A stretch of DNA of 64,000 nucleotides from Candidatus Koribacter versatilis Ellin345 (GCF_000014005.1 NC_008009.1:4030001-4094000); one strand, 5' to 3'; numbered from the stretch's first letter, positions 24,836 through 34,059 are shown. Numbers and translations: made by a program. Notes: generated by a model not told the origin, from the letters alone.

Positions 24836-25227
24836 TGAGCGAATATCGAAAAACCTCACTCGCACCGATGCTCTCGGTACGCCAAGGCAAACAGGCTCTG
24901 GAGTTCTACAAGGAAGCGTTGGCCGCGCAGGTCGTCGAGTGCCTGGAGAACGATGGCTCGGTGGTCGCGAGGCTATCGATTCAAGGCGCAGAGTTCTGGA
25001 TCGCGGATGAATCTCCGGACCATAAGAACTTCAGCCCCGAATCGCTCGGCGGCGCAACCACGCGGATGGTCCTCACCGTGAGCGACCCTGATGCGTTCTT
25101 TGATCGCGCGGTAGCGGCCGGCGGCAAAGCGATCGAACCGGTGAAAGACCAGGAATATGGCTGGCGATTGGGCCGCGTGATGGACCCCTACGGGCATCAC
25201 TGGGAAATTGGTCGGCCGTTGACCTAG
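24835..25227 (+). CDS. VOC/PhnB-like glyoxalase-fold protein
   Basis: A 130-residue protein of the vicinal oxygen chelate superfamily. It opens with LAPMLSVRQGKQALEFYKEAL, and carries VVARLSIQGAEFWIADES, TTRMVLTVSDPDAFFDRAVA and the ending YGWRLGRVMDPYGHHWEIGRP, the family signature around the last metal ligand (Glu/His). Similar PhnB-like proteins bind metal or small molecules, with no assured activity. The start overlaps the lipoprotein stop by 1 base and its end overlaps the convergent O-methyltransferase by 4 bases. Confidence 0.82.
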   Translation: MSEYRKTSLAPMLSVRQGKQALEFYKEALAAQVVECLENDGSVVARLSIQGAEFWIADESPDHKNFSPESLGGATTRMVLTVSDPDAFFDRAVAAGGKAIEPVKDQEYGWRLGRVMDPYGHHWEIGRPLT

Positions 25228-25856
25228 AGGCGCGTCGCTACGGCCACGCCATCGCGTAACGGCGTGATCGTCGCGAACCAATCTTTCGAAGCCTTCATCT
25301 TCTGGTTGAACTCCTGGATTCCGCGCGTGTACTTGTCCTGCGAATTGGACTCGGTCACGCGTCCGCTCCAAAGCACGTTATCGGTAAGGAACAATCCGCC
25401 CTTGCGAACGTGCGCCGCAGCCATGTCGAAGACTCGCGGATAGTCGTGCTTGTCCACGTCGTTGAAGAGAATGTCGAATTGCTCGCTGCGTTTGGCTAAC
25501 GCCTCCAGCGCATCTCCAACGTGTATCTCGATGCGATCTAACACGCCGGCCTGGCGGAAGTATCCTTCCGCTTCACGCGCATTTTTCTCGTCACCATCGG
25601 TGTAATACACGCGTCCGCCCTCGCCGACGGCCATCGCCCACCAGATGGTGGAATAGCCAATCGCCGAGCCCATCTCGAAGACGGTTTTCGCATCGATCAA
25701 CTTCGCGTATTGGTAGAGCACGCGACCCACAGCGGGACCTACGATAGGGATGTCCCGCTGCTTCGCCTGGCGCTCCATTTCTTCCAACACAGGCGTGCGC
25801 GGCGGAAGTATTTCGTACAGATAGGCGTCAACTTTTTCATCCATGAATGACTTCAT
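25224..25856 (-). CDS. Class I SAM-dependent O-methyltransferase
   Basis: A 210-residue methyltransferase of the small caffeoyl-CoA/catechol O-methyltransferase family. The SAM-binding motif is KTVFEMGSAIGYSTIWWA, followed by RVYYTDGDEKNAREAE. The metal-site region includes FDILFNDVDKHDYPRV, where the family has Asp at the metal, and the later GLFLTDNVLWSGRV is highly conserved. Natural substrate is unknown; many members methylate catechols. It is the third gene of an operon with a rhodanese and a UPF0173 hydrolase, starting immediately after the stop of the latter. Confidence 0.85.
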   Translation of the reverse strand: MKSFMDEKVDAYLYEILPPRTPVLEEMERQAKQRDIPIVGPAVGRVLYQYAKLIDAKTVFEMGSAIGYSTIWWAMAVGEGGRVYYTDGDEKNAREAEGYFRQAGVLDRIEIHVGDALEALAKRSEQFDILFNDVDKHDYPRVFDMAAAHVRKGGLFLTDNVLWSGRVTESNSQDKYTRGIQEFNQKMKASKDWFATITPLRDGVAVATRL

Positions 25857-26558
25857 TTAGGACCACGTTTCTCCTGGCTTCATTTCGTGTACATCGCAGA
25901 CTTCGACAAACTTCTCAAGCTCAGAAGGCTTGCCGGTGAGCACCGGGAAGGTGCCAAAGTGCATCGGGATGATCGCCTTTGGCTGGAGCAGTTCTGCCGC
26001 GTAGGCAGCCTGCCGTGGATCCATGGTGTAGTGGTCTCCAATCGGCAGCATCGCAATTTGCGGACGCCACAGCTCATGGATGATCTTCATGTCGCTGAAC
26101 GCCATGGTGTCGCCCGCGTGGTAGAGGGTCACGTCGTTGTCGAACTTCAACACGTAGCCGCAGGCCTCGCCGCCGTACACAACCTGATCGCCATCGGTAA
26201 TGCCGCAGGAGTGCACCGCGTGGACCATCGTGACGGCGATGTCGCCCACATGCTGCGTACCGCCCTTATTCATCTCGGCGACGTTCTTCACGCCCTTCTT
26301 CTGTAACCACGCGCCCATCTCTGGGATGCACACGACTTTGGGCGAATGCTTTTTCGCGATCTCGACGGCGTCGCCAATGTGGTCGAAGTGGCCATGCGTG
26401 ATCAGCATCACGTCCACCTTTTTCACTTGCTTCTCGGTCTCAGGGCAGGCGGGATTGCCCATGACCCAGGGATCGATCAGAATGTGGGTTCCCTTCGGCG
26501 TTACGACGCGAAATGTTGCGTGCCCGAGCCACGTGATCTTCAGCCCTTGCAGGTCCAT
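25857..26558 (-). CDS. UPF0173 metal-dependent hydrolase (metallo-beta-lactamase fold)
   Basis: A 233-residue member of the UPF0173 branch of the metallo-beta-lactamase superfamily. It has the metal motif THGHFDHIGD, preceded by WLGHATFRV and ILIDPWVMGNP typical of this branch, then VTLYHAGDTMAFSDM and MLPIGDHYTMDPRQAA, ending IIPMHFGTFPVLTG. The substrate is unknown. It lies in an operon 10 bases after the rhodanese gene and directly before the O-methyltransferase. The motif set is complete, so it should bind metal. Confidence 0.85.
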   Translation of the reverse strand: MDLQGLKITWLGHATFRVVTPKGTHILIDPWVMGNPACPETEKQVKKVDVMLITHGHFDHIGDAVEIAKKHSPKVVCIPEMGAWLQKKGVKNVAEMNKGGTQHVGDIAVTMVHAVHSCGITDGDQVVYGGEACGYVLKFDNDVTLYHAGDTMAFSDMKIIHELWRPQIAMLPIGDHYTMDPRQAAYAAELLQPKAIIPMHFGTFPVLTGKPSELEKFVEVCDVHEMKPGETWS

Positions 26559-26568
26559 AGTCTTGCTC

Positions 26569-26919
26569 CTATTTCTCTTTGTCCCACGCGGTGTAGCCGC
26601 CGGCGAGCGACATCACGTTTTCGAAACCCATTTGTTTGAGGTTGAGCGCGGCCAGCGCAGAACGAGCGCCCCCTGCACAGTAGATGACCAATGGCTGCTG
26701 CTTGTTGGTCGTGGCCTGCTCGATGTCGCGCTCGACAACACCGCGCGGGATTGCCACTGCGCCAGGAATCATTCCCTTTGCGTGTTCCTCGCGCTCCCGC
26801 ACGTCCACGAGAGCGAATTTTTCGCCGGACTGCTGCATGTGCTTCAGATCAGAAACTGTAATTTCTTTGATCTCGCGTTTCGCTGCTTCCACAATTTGCC
26901 AGAACTCAGGAAGAGTCAT
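26569..26919 (-). CDS. Rhodanese-domain protein
   Basis: A 116-residue protein with one rhodanese domain after a short helical N-terminus. The active-site loop YCAGGARSALAAL holds the catalytic Cys, preceded by VDVREREEHAKGMIPGAVAIPRG and followed by MSLAGGYTAWD. Rhodaneses transfer sulfane sulfur, with the acceptor unknown. ATG 26919 is chosen because AAGGAGG lies seven bases upstream on the minus strand; a longer start at 26949 lacks this. It heads an operon with the UPF0173 hydrolase and O-methyltransferase. Confidence 0.83.
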   Translation of the reverse strand: MTLPEFWQIVEAAKREIKEITVSDLKHMQQSGEKFALVDVREREEHAKGMIPGAVAIPRGVVERDIEQATTNKQQPLVIYCAGGARSALAALNLKQMGFENVMSLAGGYTAWDKEK

Positions 26920-26958
26920 AAGCCTCCTTGCGGGAGTCATTCTAAACAAAAATCTTTA

Positions 26959-27071
26959 ACCACGAAGGACACCAAGGCTCACCAAGGAATTTTGACTTCA
27001 AATCCGGCAAAATCGGCCGTAGGAAACGCCTTGACCCGATATCCTTCGTGATATTTCGCGCCCTTGGTGGT
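26959..27071. repeat. Intergenic repeat of ACCACGAAGG/CCTTCGTG type
   Basis: ACCACGAAGG (26959-26968) and CACCAAGG copies are followed, about 75 bases later, by CCTTCGTG (27043-27050) and CCCTTGGTGGT (27061-27071), so the ends can pair in part. It lies between the divergent rhodanese operon and the GAF-phosphatase gene and may cover the leader of the latter. It is the same style as the repeat at 23094. Confidence 0.55.
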
Positions 27072-27117
27072 GAAAGACTTTTGTGGATTTCCGGCTGTTA
27101 TTATGGTGCATCTGCGC

Positions 27118-28872
27118 ATGAAGGCTTCCCAACAACATCCCTCCATAGACGCGTTTCTGCTGGAGGTGGCCGATGTCGTCAACACGACACTGGACCTCGA
27201 CACGCTGCTTACGCGCGTGGCCGGATTGGTGCGCAAGATCATCAACTACGACATCTTTGCCATCCTGCTGGTGAACGAAAAGGCGCAAGAACTGCGGATC
27301 CGCTTCCAGGTCGGGCATCCGGCGGAGGCGATCGAGCGCACCCGGATCAAGATTGGCCAGGGTATTACCGGAGCTGCGGCACAGACCCGCGAGCCGGTGC
27401 TGGTGAATGACGTCTCCAAGCACCCGGAATACATTACCTCGGTCTCCGATGTACGCTCCGAACTGGCGATCCCGATGATCGTGAAGAACAAGGTCATCGG
27501 CGTAATCGACATCGAGGCGCCGCAGAAGAACTATTTCACCGAAGAGCACAGCCGGTTGCTGACGGTGATCGCCTCACGCGTGGCGATTGGCATCGAAAAC
27601 GCGCGGCTTTACACGCGGGTTTCGAACCAGGCGAAGTCGCTGCTGCTGCTCAACGAGATCAGCCGCGAACTGACGTCGATTCTCAACCTCGATCAGTTGT
27701 TGAAGCGGGTTGGCGAGCTTCTTACGCGCGTGATTGATTACCAGATGTTCTCCATCCTGCTGCTCGACCCGATGGGCGAGAAACTGCAACATCGCTTCTC
27801 ACTGCGCTTCCAGGAGAACATCCACCTCAAGCACGATATCCCGCTGGGCCGCGGACTGGTGGGTTATGCCGTCGGGAAGAACGAAGCTGTGCTCGTCCCC
27901 GACGTCCGCAAAGATTCGCGTTACATCATGCTGAATCCGGAGACGCGCTCTGAGCTGGCGGTACCGCTGGTTTACAAGGGCAAAGTCATCGGAGTCCTCG
28001 ACCTTGAGCACACCAAGCGCGGCTTCTTCACAGAAGATCACAAGCGCACGCTAACCACGCTTGCCGCGCAGATCGCCATCGCGATTGAAAACGCCCGGCT
28101 CTACGAGCAGATCGTGAAACAGGAGCGGCGGCTCGAGCAGGACATGGCGCTCGCCCGCGAGTTGCAGCATCACTTGCTTCCGGCGTCGCTACCGAAGATG
28201 ACTCACGCTGAGGTCGCCGCCAAGTTCTCTCCCGCCCGCGCCATCGGCGGCGATCTCTACGATTTTCTCCGGTACTCCGGCGGTTATCTGCACGGCATCG
28301 CGGTGGGCGACGTCAGCGGAAAAGGAGCACCCGCGGCCATTTATGCCGCGCTGGCCAGCGGCATCCTGCGCTCACATTCGCAGGAAGAGCCGGGCGCCGC
28401 GGAGATGCTGAGCATCGTCAATTTATCGCTTTCCGATCGTCCCATTGATGCGCAGTACATCTCGCTGATCTATGCCATTTGGGATGACTCGGCTCGGACT
28501 TTGCGACTCGCGAACTCGGGACTACCGCGCCCCATGCACTGCCGCAAGGGCAAGGTCACGCGCATTGATGCGACCGGTCTGCCACTCGGGCTCTTCGCCA
28601 GCGCCGAGTATGAAGAGACTGCGATTCGCGCCGAAGCCGGCGACGTCTTCGTCTTCTTCTCCGACGGTATTCTCGACGCGCGCAACCGTGCAGGCGAACT
28701 CTTCGGCAGTGGCCGCGTCGAAGGCCTGGTATGCGAGTTTGCCGGCGAACCGGCCCAGAAGATTGTCGATTCGATCTACAACGCCGTGTGCGATCATGCC
28801 GTCGGCGTGGAAACCTTCGACGACCAAACCATTGTCGCGCTGAAAGTAAAAGCAGGAAGGGCGCGCAAGTGA
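27118..28872 (+). CDS. GAF-GAF-SpoIIE/PP2C serine phosphatase (RsbU-like)
   Basis: A 584-residue signalling protein with no membrane segment. Two GAF domains (about residues 15-170 and 185-345) share the repeats LLTRVAGLVRKIINYDIF and LLKRVGELLTRVIDYQMF, and each ends with a similar AIPMIVKNKVIGVIDIE-like stretch. A helix with QHHLLPASLPKM leads into the PP2C domain, whose metal residues appear in GGDLYDF, VGDVSGKGAPAAI and FSDGILDARN. It likely dephosphorylates an anti-sigma antagonist in response to a ligand. ATG 27118 is one of several possible starts. lysA overlaps its stop by GTGA. Confidence 0.85.
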   Translation: MKASQQHPSIDAFLLEVADVVNTTLDLDTLLTRVAGLVRKIINYDIFAILLVNEKAQELRIRFQVGHPAEAIERTRIKIGQGITGAAAQTREPVLVNDVSKHPEYITSVSDVRSELAIPMIVKNKVIGVIDIEAPQKNYFTEEHSRLLTVIASRVAIGIENARLYTRVSNQAKSLLLLNEISRELTSILNLDQLLKRVGELLTRVIDYQMFSILLLDPMGEKLQHRFSLRFQENIHLKHDIPLGRGLVGYAVGKNEAVLVPDVRKDSRYIMLNPETRSELAVPLVYKGKVIGVLDLEHTKRGFFTEDHKRTLTTLAAQIAIAIENARLYEQIVKQERRLEQDMALARELQHHLLPASLPKMTHAEVAAKFSPARAIGGDLYDFLRYSGGYLHGIAVGDVSGKGAPAAIYAALASGILRSHSQEEPGAAEMLSIVNLSLSDRPIDAQYISLIYAIWDDSARTLRLANSGLPRPMHCRKGKVTRIDATGLPLGLFASAEYEETAIRAEAGDVFVFFSDGILDARNRAGELFGSGRVEGLVCEFAGEPAQKIVDSIYNAVCDHAVGVETFDDQTIVALKVKAGRARK

Positions 28873-30152
28873 AACCATCGCTGCCGTCGCGGCCTCCGGG
28901 CTTCGTCTACAAATCCAACAAGCTGCACGTGGAGAAGATCGCCGCATCGGATCTGGCGCGCAGGTTCGGCACGCCGCTCTACACTTACTCCGCGACGACG
29001 ATCCGCGAGCGTTTCGACATCTTCAACCGTGCCTTCGGCAAGGTGCCGCACACAATCTGCTATTCGGTGAAGGCGAACTCGAACCTCACCATCCTCAAAA
29101 TGCTGGTGAAGCTCGGCTCCGGCTTCGATGTCGTCTCCGGTGGCGAACTTGAGCGAGTACTGGTGGTCGACAAGAAAGCGGCGAAGAAGGTCGTCTTCTC
29201 CGGGGTTGGCAAGACCGCGCCCGAGATGGACCTGGCGATCAAGTCGGACATTCTGCTGTTCAATATCGAGAGCGAATCTGAGCTGGAGTTGCTCGCCTCG
29301 CGGGCGTCAAAGCTGCGGAAAAAGCCGCGCATCGCGTTCCGCGTGAATCCCGACGTCCCGGCAGAAACGCATCCGTATATTTCCACGGGGCTGCGCGAGC
29401 ACAAGTTCGGTGTACCGATCACAGACGCTGCCCTGCTCTATGCGCAGGCGGCATCGACAGAGTGGCTGGAGCCTGCCGGCGTCAGCGTGCACATTGGTTC
29501 GCAAATCACAGACGTCGCGCCATTCAACGCCACCATGGAACGCGTGGCCGATCTCGTCCGCGGGTTGCGCGCCCAGGGCCACAATATTCGTCTCATCGAC
29601 GGCGGCGGTGGCCTCGGGATCGCCTACCGCGATGGTGACACCAGCCTCAAGGCCTTCGAGGCTTCCGCGAAAAACTACAGCGCGGCTCTCTTGCCGCCGC
29701 TCAACAGCCTTGGCATTCATCTTTTGCTGGAACCGGGTCGCGCGATCATTGGTCCTGCCGGTGCACTGCTCACCCGGGTGGTCTATTCGAAGAAGAACGG
29801 TCGCAAGACATTCGTAATCGTGGATGCGGGCATGAACGACCTGATCCGGCCCGCGCTCTACGGCGCTTACCATGAGATTGTCGCCGCCGAGCCGCGCGGC
29901 ACTGGCGCGGAAACGGTGGACGTGGTCGGTCCCGTCTGTGAAACCGGCGATTTCTTCGCCCGCGATCGCGAGCTTACGCACCTTGAAGAAGGCGATCTCG
30001 TCGCCATCCTCGACGCCGGTGCCTATGGCATGTCGCAGACTTCGAACTACAACACGCGACCCAGACCAGCCGAGGTTTTGGTCGAAGGATCGCGCGCAAA
30101 AGTCGTGCGACGACGTGAAACCATCAAGGACCTGCTGGGCCCCGAGCGGTAG
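28869..30152 (+). CDS. lysA: Diaminopimelate decarboxylase
   Basis: A 427-residue PLP enzyme that makes L-lysine from meso-diaminopimelate, the last step of the pathway. PLP lysine is Lys68 in CYSVKANSN. Further marks are GSGFDVVSGGELERV, SVHIGSQITDV, LIDGGGGLGIAY, LLEPGRAIIGPAG and the active-site Cys in GPVCETGDFFA, then AGAYGMSQTSNYN. GTG 28869 overlaps the stop of the phosphatase gene, an odd functional pairing implying co-translation. All catalytic residues are present. Length fits the family. Confidence 0.92.
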   Translation: MKPSLPSRPPGFVYKSNKLHVEKIAASDLARRFGTPLYTYSATTIRERFDIFNRAFGKVPHTICYSVKANSNLTILKMLVKLGSGFDVVSGGELERVLVVDKKAAKKVVFSGVGKTAPEMDLAIKSDILLFNIESESELELLASRASKLRKKPRIAFRVNPDVPAETHPYISTGLREHKFGVPITDAALLYAQAASTEWLEPAGVSVHIGSQITDVAPFNATMERVADLVRGLRAQGHNIRLIDGGGGLGIAYRDGDTSLKAFEASAKNYSAALLPPLNSLGIHLLLEPGRAIIGPAGALLTRVVYSKKNGRKTFVIVDAGMNDLIRPALYGAYHEIVAAEPRGTGAETVDVVGPVCETGDFFARDRELTHLEEGDLVAILDAGAYGMSQTSNYNTRPRPAEVLVEGSRAKVVRRRETIKDLLGPER

Positions 30153-30265
30153 TTCCCCGTCCGCTATTTCTCTTCAAGGTTCCGCATAACTTTGTTAATT
30201 GCTTCCGGTAGTAATTCCACGTACTCTCGCCGCATCGGAGCTTGACTCGATTCAGGGAGTGCAGC

Positions 30266-30439
30266 ATGCAAGCTGACCGTTACAGCACGAACCAGTCCGT
30301 ACAAACCTGTACGTGGTGCAACTCAGAATATGCGGAAGCCTACAGCCGCGCGCGAGAGACCGGCGTTTTCTGCTGCAAGAAATGCGAAATCGAAGCCAAA
30401 TTCTGGCTGCGCGAGAGCCTGGGATCGGTTTTCGGCTAG
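30266..30439 (+). CDS. Small zinc-finger-like protein
   Basis: A 57-residue protein with a treble-clef-like zinc site: CTWC near residues 15-18 and FCCKKC near residues 36-40. It is otherwise polar with an aromatic patch (FWLRESLG). ATG 30266 follows agggagtgcag. Small proteins of this kind often bind nucleic acid or act as regulators, but none is recognised here. Its stop directly abuts the convergent beta-propeller gene. Confidence 0.6.
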   Translation: MQADRYSTNQSVQTCTWCNSEYAEAYSRARETGVFCCKKCEIEAKFWLRESLGSVFG

Positions 30440-31435
30440 TCAACGCACCGCATCATACACAACCATCCTTGCCACCGGCTTCCCGTCTTCCTGCTCTTCG
30501 GGGGCGTAGACCCGATGCGTCGCCGGATCGACCGCCAGGCTGTGCACCTTGGCCTGCACTTTGAAGTCCTCCAGCTTGCGGAAGTGATCGGGATCATCCT
30601 CGTGAAACACCGAGATTGCCCCGCTGTAGCACGCTACGTAGATACGTCCCCATCCCGCATCGAATTTCACCACGTCCCCGCCGTCAGGGATTGCAAATGA
30701 TGCGATGGTCTTGTGCTTCTCAAGATCGAAGACTGCCAGCTGATTGCTCTCTTCGCAAACCAGGAACGCCCGCCGATGGGCCGCGTCCAGAGCCATGCCG
30801 TGGTTACCTTTGCAGTCCGTAACCGGATAGAGCGCGACAACCGTATCGGTCGCCGGATCAATGGCCGCAATCACGTTCTTGTCCTGCAGGTTCACCAGAA
30901 CGACCTTGGCGATCGGATCGTACTGCGGCATTCCAGTCTCGCTATCGAAGTGCAGCGTCTTCACGATCGTGTCGGTGTTCACGTCAATTACGACTTCTGC
31001 CTTGCCCCGCTCATCGGAGACGTACAGCTTGTGAAACGGCGCGGCATAGGTGCTCCCGTCGGGCTTGTCTTCCGTGGGCAGCTTCTTGATGACCTTCATC
31101 GCCTTCAGGTCCACCACGCCGATTTTGTTTTCTTTCCAATCGGAGGTGTAGGCCTTCTTCAGTTCCGGCACATACTCCACGCCTTCCACGCCGGGCACAT
31201 CTGGAATTGCATGCACGAGCTGGTTCGTGCGCATGTCGATCACGTACAGGATCCCCGCACCCAGATGGCCCGACAGAAGCCAGTGGTCGTCGTCATCCGT
31301 CGTCAGGTAGTCGAACCGCTTGCCCGAAGGCCCGGGAAGATCGATGGTCGCGACTTGCTTCAGTGTCTTTCCACTCTGCGCCAGCGCGGGAGGGCATACG
31401 CACGCGATGAGCAATGCGAGTGCGATCGGTCGCAT
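30440..31435 (-). CDS. Secreted YncE-like beta-propeller protein
   Basis: A 331-residue protein with a signal peptide (PIALALLIACVCPPALAQ, likely cleaved near residue 20) and a repeated beta-propeller pattern. Repeats include YVIDMRTNQLVHAIPDVPG, GVVDLKAMKVIKKLP, VVIDVNTDTIVKTLHFD and AAIDPATDTVVALYPV, each a short strand set typical of YncE/40-residue repeats. It is probably periplasmic and of unknown role. A DUF1259 gene lies three bases upstream, so the two form an operon. Confidence 0.75.
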   Translation of the reverse strand: MRPIALALLIACVCPPALAQSGKTLKQVATIDLPGPSGKRFDYLTTDDDDHWLLSGHLGAGILYVIDMRTNQLVHAIPDVPGVEGVEYVPELKKAYTSDWKENKIGVVDLKAMKVIKKLPTEDKPDGSTYAAPFHKLYVSDERGKAEVVIDVNTDTIVKTLHFDSETGMPQYDPIAKVVLVNLQDKNVIAAIDPATDTVVALYPVTDCKGNHGMALDAAHRRAFLVCEESNQLAVFDLEKHKTIASFAIPDGGDVVKFDAGWGRIYVACYSGAISVFHEDDPDHFRKLEDFKVQAKVHSLAVDPATHRVYAPEEQEDGKPVARMVVYDAVR

Positions 31436-31438
31436 GAT

Positions 31439-32326
31439 CTACTTCCCTCCTGCGGCGGCGTTGGTATTATCGATCGCTGACTTCAAAGTCTTCGCCAGTT
31501 TCAAGGCGTCGTCATTTGCCCAAAAGTGCATAAAGAACAACCGCGGTTCTTCCGTAAGCATGTGGCTGTGGACCGCCGTCACTTCGATCCCGCCCCCGCG
31601 TAGGGCGCGGATGACCGGGTTGACCTCGCTCGCGATCAGCACAAAGTCGCCGGTGATCGCTGCCTTCCCTCCGCCCGTTGGCTGGAAGTTGATGGCCGTC
31701 GCTGTGCCCATCGACGGTGGGATCTCGGTGCTGCCATCCATGATCTTCTCGGCCCGCGGAACTGAGAACTGCAGGACGCCGCTGTTGACGTTGCCTTTTC
31801 GGCCAAGTGCTGAACTCACGGCTTCGGAATCAATCTCGAGCCCGTCTGGTTTTGCCGCGGGAGTCGCCCCAGTTGGCGGCGTCGGCGTTTTCGTCAGCGC
31901 AATGGCATCGTGTAGAGCGGCCGCGAGCTTCGCGCCATCGCCGTGTCCTGAAATGTGCATGTACATTACCCGCGGCGATTCATGCAGTACATGGTTGTGC
32001 AGCGCCGTCTGTTCGATGCCGCTCTGCTGCAGCTTCAACATCACCGGTTCAACTTCATCTTCGGAGAGCACAAGATCGCCCATCACCATCATCTCGCTGC
32101 CCATGGACTTGAACGCCAGCCACGACCCGAGGGCGAGCGCTGGTTTCAACGCTACGCCGTTGACCGTCACATGCATGTCGCCACGCGGTAAGCCGACCTT
32201 ATAAACGCCGCCGGGCTGTTCCTTTCCGCTGCGCCCAAGCGCGTCGGCAACCGGTTTCCAAGGATCCGCTTGTGAGAATCCGAACAACGACGTGAGCATG
32301 ACAAAGGCGAGCAGGAGAGTTCTCAT
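31439..32326 (-). CDS. DUF1259 protein, exported, with two DUF1259 halves
   Basis: A 295-residue protein with a signal peptide (RTLLLAFVMLTSLFGFSQA) and two copies of the DUF1259 (LppY/LpqO) domain. Each copy has a Gly-x-x-(R/K)-x-x-V-P-R start, then a hydrophobic middle, a V-x-P segment and a final H-(N/S)-H motif (TALHNHVLHESPRVMYMHISG and TAVHSHMLTEEPRLFFMHFW, each near the middle of a copy). Function is unknown. It shares an operon with the YncE-like gene. The repeated histidines could bind metal, an inference only. Confidence 0.8.
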   Translation of the reverse strand: MRTLLLAFVMLTSLFGFSQADPWKPVADALGRSGKEQPGGVYKVGLPRGDMHVTVNGVALKPALALGSWLAFKSMGSEMMVMGDLVLSEDEVEPVMLKLQQSGIEQTALHNHVLHESPRVMYMHISGHGDGAKLAAALHDAIALTKTPTPPTGATPAAKPDGLEIDSEAVSSALGRKGNVNSGVLQFSVPRAEKIMDGSTEIPPSMGTATAINFQPTGGGKAAITGDFVLIASEVNPVIRALRGGGIEVTAVHSHMLTEEPRLFFMHFWANDDALKLAKTLKSAIDNTNAAAGGK

Positions 32327-32388
32327 TCCATCCTCCGGTCAAAAACTCTACCACTACTTTAAGCAGTAATTGCCATCAGGCGCGGCAG

Positions 32389-34059
32389 CTACTTGCGATA
32401 GGTAATCTTGCCTCCGACCATCGTGACTTCGACCTGCACGTCTTTGATTGCGGCTGGTTGGATTTTGAAGATATCGTCGCTCAGAAGCACCATGTCGGCG
32501 TATTTGCCCACGGTAATGGAGCCCTTTACGTTCTCCTGGAACTCCGCGTAGGCCGAGCCCATGGTGTAAGCCTCGACAGCCTCGCTTACTTTCAGTTTCT
32601 GTTCCGGAACCCAGCCGTCGGGATTCTTGCCGTCGAGCGTAGCGCGCGTGACTGCCGCGTAGATTGTCCACATCGGCGCCAGCGGTGCGACTGTCCAATC
32701 GGTGCCGAAGGCCAGGCGCACGTGATTGTCCAGGAAAGTTCGGAATGCGTAGGTCCGCTTGATCCGATCCGATCCAATGCGCTTCTCGGCAAAACGGCCG
32801 TCGTCAATCGCGTGATATGGCTGCACCGAGGCGATCACGCCCAAATCGGCATAGCGCTGGAAGTCTTTCTCTGCGAGATGCTGCGAGTGCTCGATGCGCC
32901 AGCGCCGATCGTAAGTTCCGTTGGCCTTCACCACATCCTGGAAGAGATCGAGCATCGTCGATATGCCGGCATCACCGATAGCATGGGCGCAGATCTGCAG
33001 GTGTGCGGCATCGGCTTTGATCAACCGCTCGCGCTCCGCCGAGATCGGATGCATCTCTTCCGAGAGCAAGCCGCGCGAGTTTGGGGCGTCGGTGTAGGGT
33101 TCGAAGAAGTACGCGGTCGTCGCGCCGAGCGATCCGTCGGCGTAGGTCTTCATCGCGCCGAAGCGCAGATACGGCGATCCCCACGCCCGACGAACGCCGA
33201 TCTTGGCGAAATCGTTCCAGCCTTCGAGCATTGGCGCTGCATAAATGCGCGTGGTCAGTTCGCCTTTCTCTGCCAACTCCGAATACACCGCAATATCGGC
33301 ATAGCTCGGGTTCATGTCCTGAACGCTGGTTACGCCGACCGACGCCGCATGCGCCAGCGCCCGCTTCGCCGCGCGGACGCGCTGATCGTGCGTGAGGTCG
33401 GGAATCTTGGCGTACATCAGCCCTTGCGCTGCATCCTTCAGCACGCCGGTTGGATTGCCGCTCTTATCGCGAACGATCTCGCCGCCCGCTGGGGCCTTGG
33501 TTTTCGCGGTGATACCCGCCAGTTTCAGCGCGTAGGAGTTCGCCAGGGAGATATGGCCGTCGTAGCGGGTGACGAAGACCGGCGTTTCCGGGCTGACAGC
33601 GTCAATCAGTTCTTTCGTCGGCAGCACCGCCGGGTTCCACTTTTGCTCGTCCCAGTCGCCTCCGGTGATCCACTCGCCCTTCGCGGTCTTCTTCACCCGG
33701 TCGGCGACGGTCTGCTTGAACGCCTCGGGCGTTGCAGCTTCGCGGAGGTTGATGGAGTCCAACTGCTGGCCGCCGGGAACGAAGTGGACGTGCGCGTCGT
33801 TGAATCCGGGGAGAAGCAGGTGCCCGCGGCCGTCAATGACCTGGGTCTTCTCCCCGCGCCAAGCGTCGATCTCGGCGTTGGTTCCGACAGCCACGATCTT
33901 GTCGCCGAGGATCGCCACCGATTCTGCCGTGGGATGGTTCGCGTCCACAGTATAGATATGGGCGTTGGTGATGATCGTATTGGCGGAGGGACGTTCTTCC
34001 GCAAAGCAGGCCGTAAACGAAAGCATGAGTAGGAGGAACGCACTGCGGCGCAAGGACAT
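32389..34059 (-). CDS. Exported YtcJ-like amidohydrolase
   Basis: A 556-residue metal-dependent amidohydrolase of the YtcJ/Amidohydro_3 type. A signal peptide (RRSAFLLLMLSFTACFA) is present, so it likely acts outside the cytoplasm. Landmarks are the metal pair FNDAHVHFVPGG, EWITGGDWDEQKW, GVTSVQDM, ICAHAIGDAGI, RRWRIEHSQHL, LAFGTDWTVAP and the C-terminal IKDVQVEVTMVGGKITYR. Substrate specificity cannot be read from sequence. No operon partner is evident, and its start is about 120 bases from a divergent small ORF. Confidence 0.83.
   Translation of the reverse strand: MSLRRSAFLLLMLSFTACFAEERPSANTIITNAHIYTVDANHPTAESVAILGDKIVAVGTNAEIDAWRGEKTQVIDGRGHLLLPGFNDAHVHFVPGGQQLDSINLREAATPEAFKQTVADRVKKTAKGEWITGGDWDEQKWNPAVLPTKELIDAVSPETPVFVTRYDGHISLANSYALKLAGITAKTKAPAGGEIVRDKSGNPTGVLKDAAQGLMYAKIPDLTHDQRVRAAKRALAHAASVGVTSVQDMNPSYADIAVYSELAEKGELTTRIYAAPMLEGWNDFAKIGVRRAWGSPYLRFGAMKTYADGSLGATTAYFFEPYTDAPNSRGLLSEEMHPISAERERLIKADAAHLQICAHAIGDAGISTMLDLFQDVVKANGTYDRRWRIEHSQHLAEKDFQRYADLGVIASVQPYHAIDDGRFAEKRIGSDRIKRTYAFRTFLDNHVRLAFGTDWTVAPLAPMWTIYAAVTRATLDGKNPDGWVPEQKLKVSEAVEAYTMGSAYAEFQENVKGSITVGKYADMVLLSDDIFKIQPAAIKDVQVEVTMVGGKITYRK

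Noticed and set aside
32458-34032. 524-codon + strand frame opposite the amidohydrolase
   Set aside because: The amidohydrolase on the minus strand has all family motifs and a signal peptide; the + frame has none.
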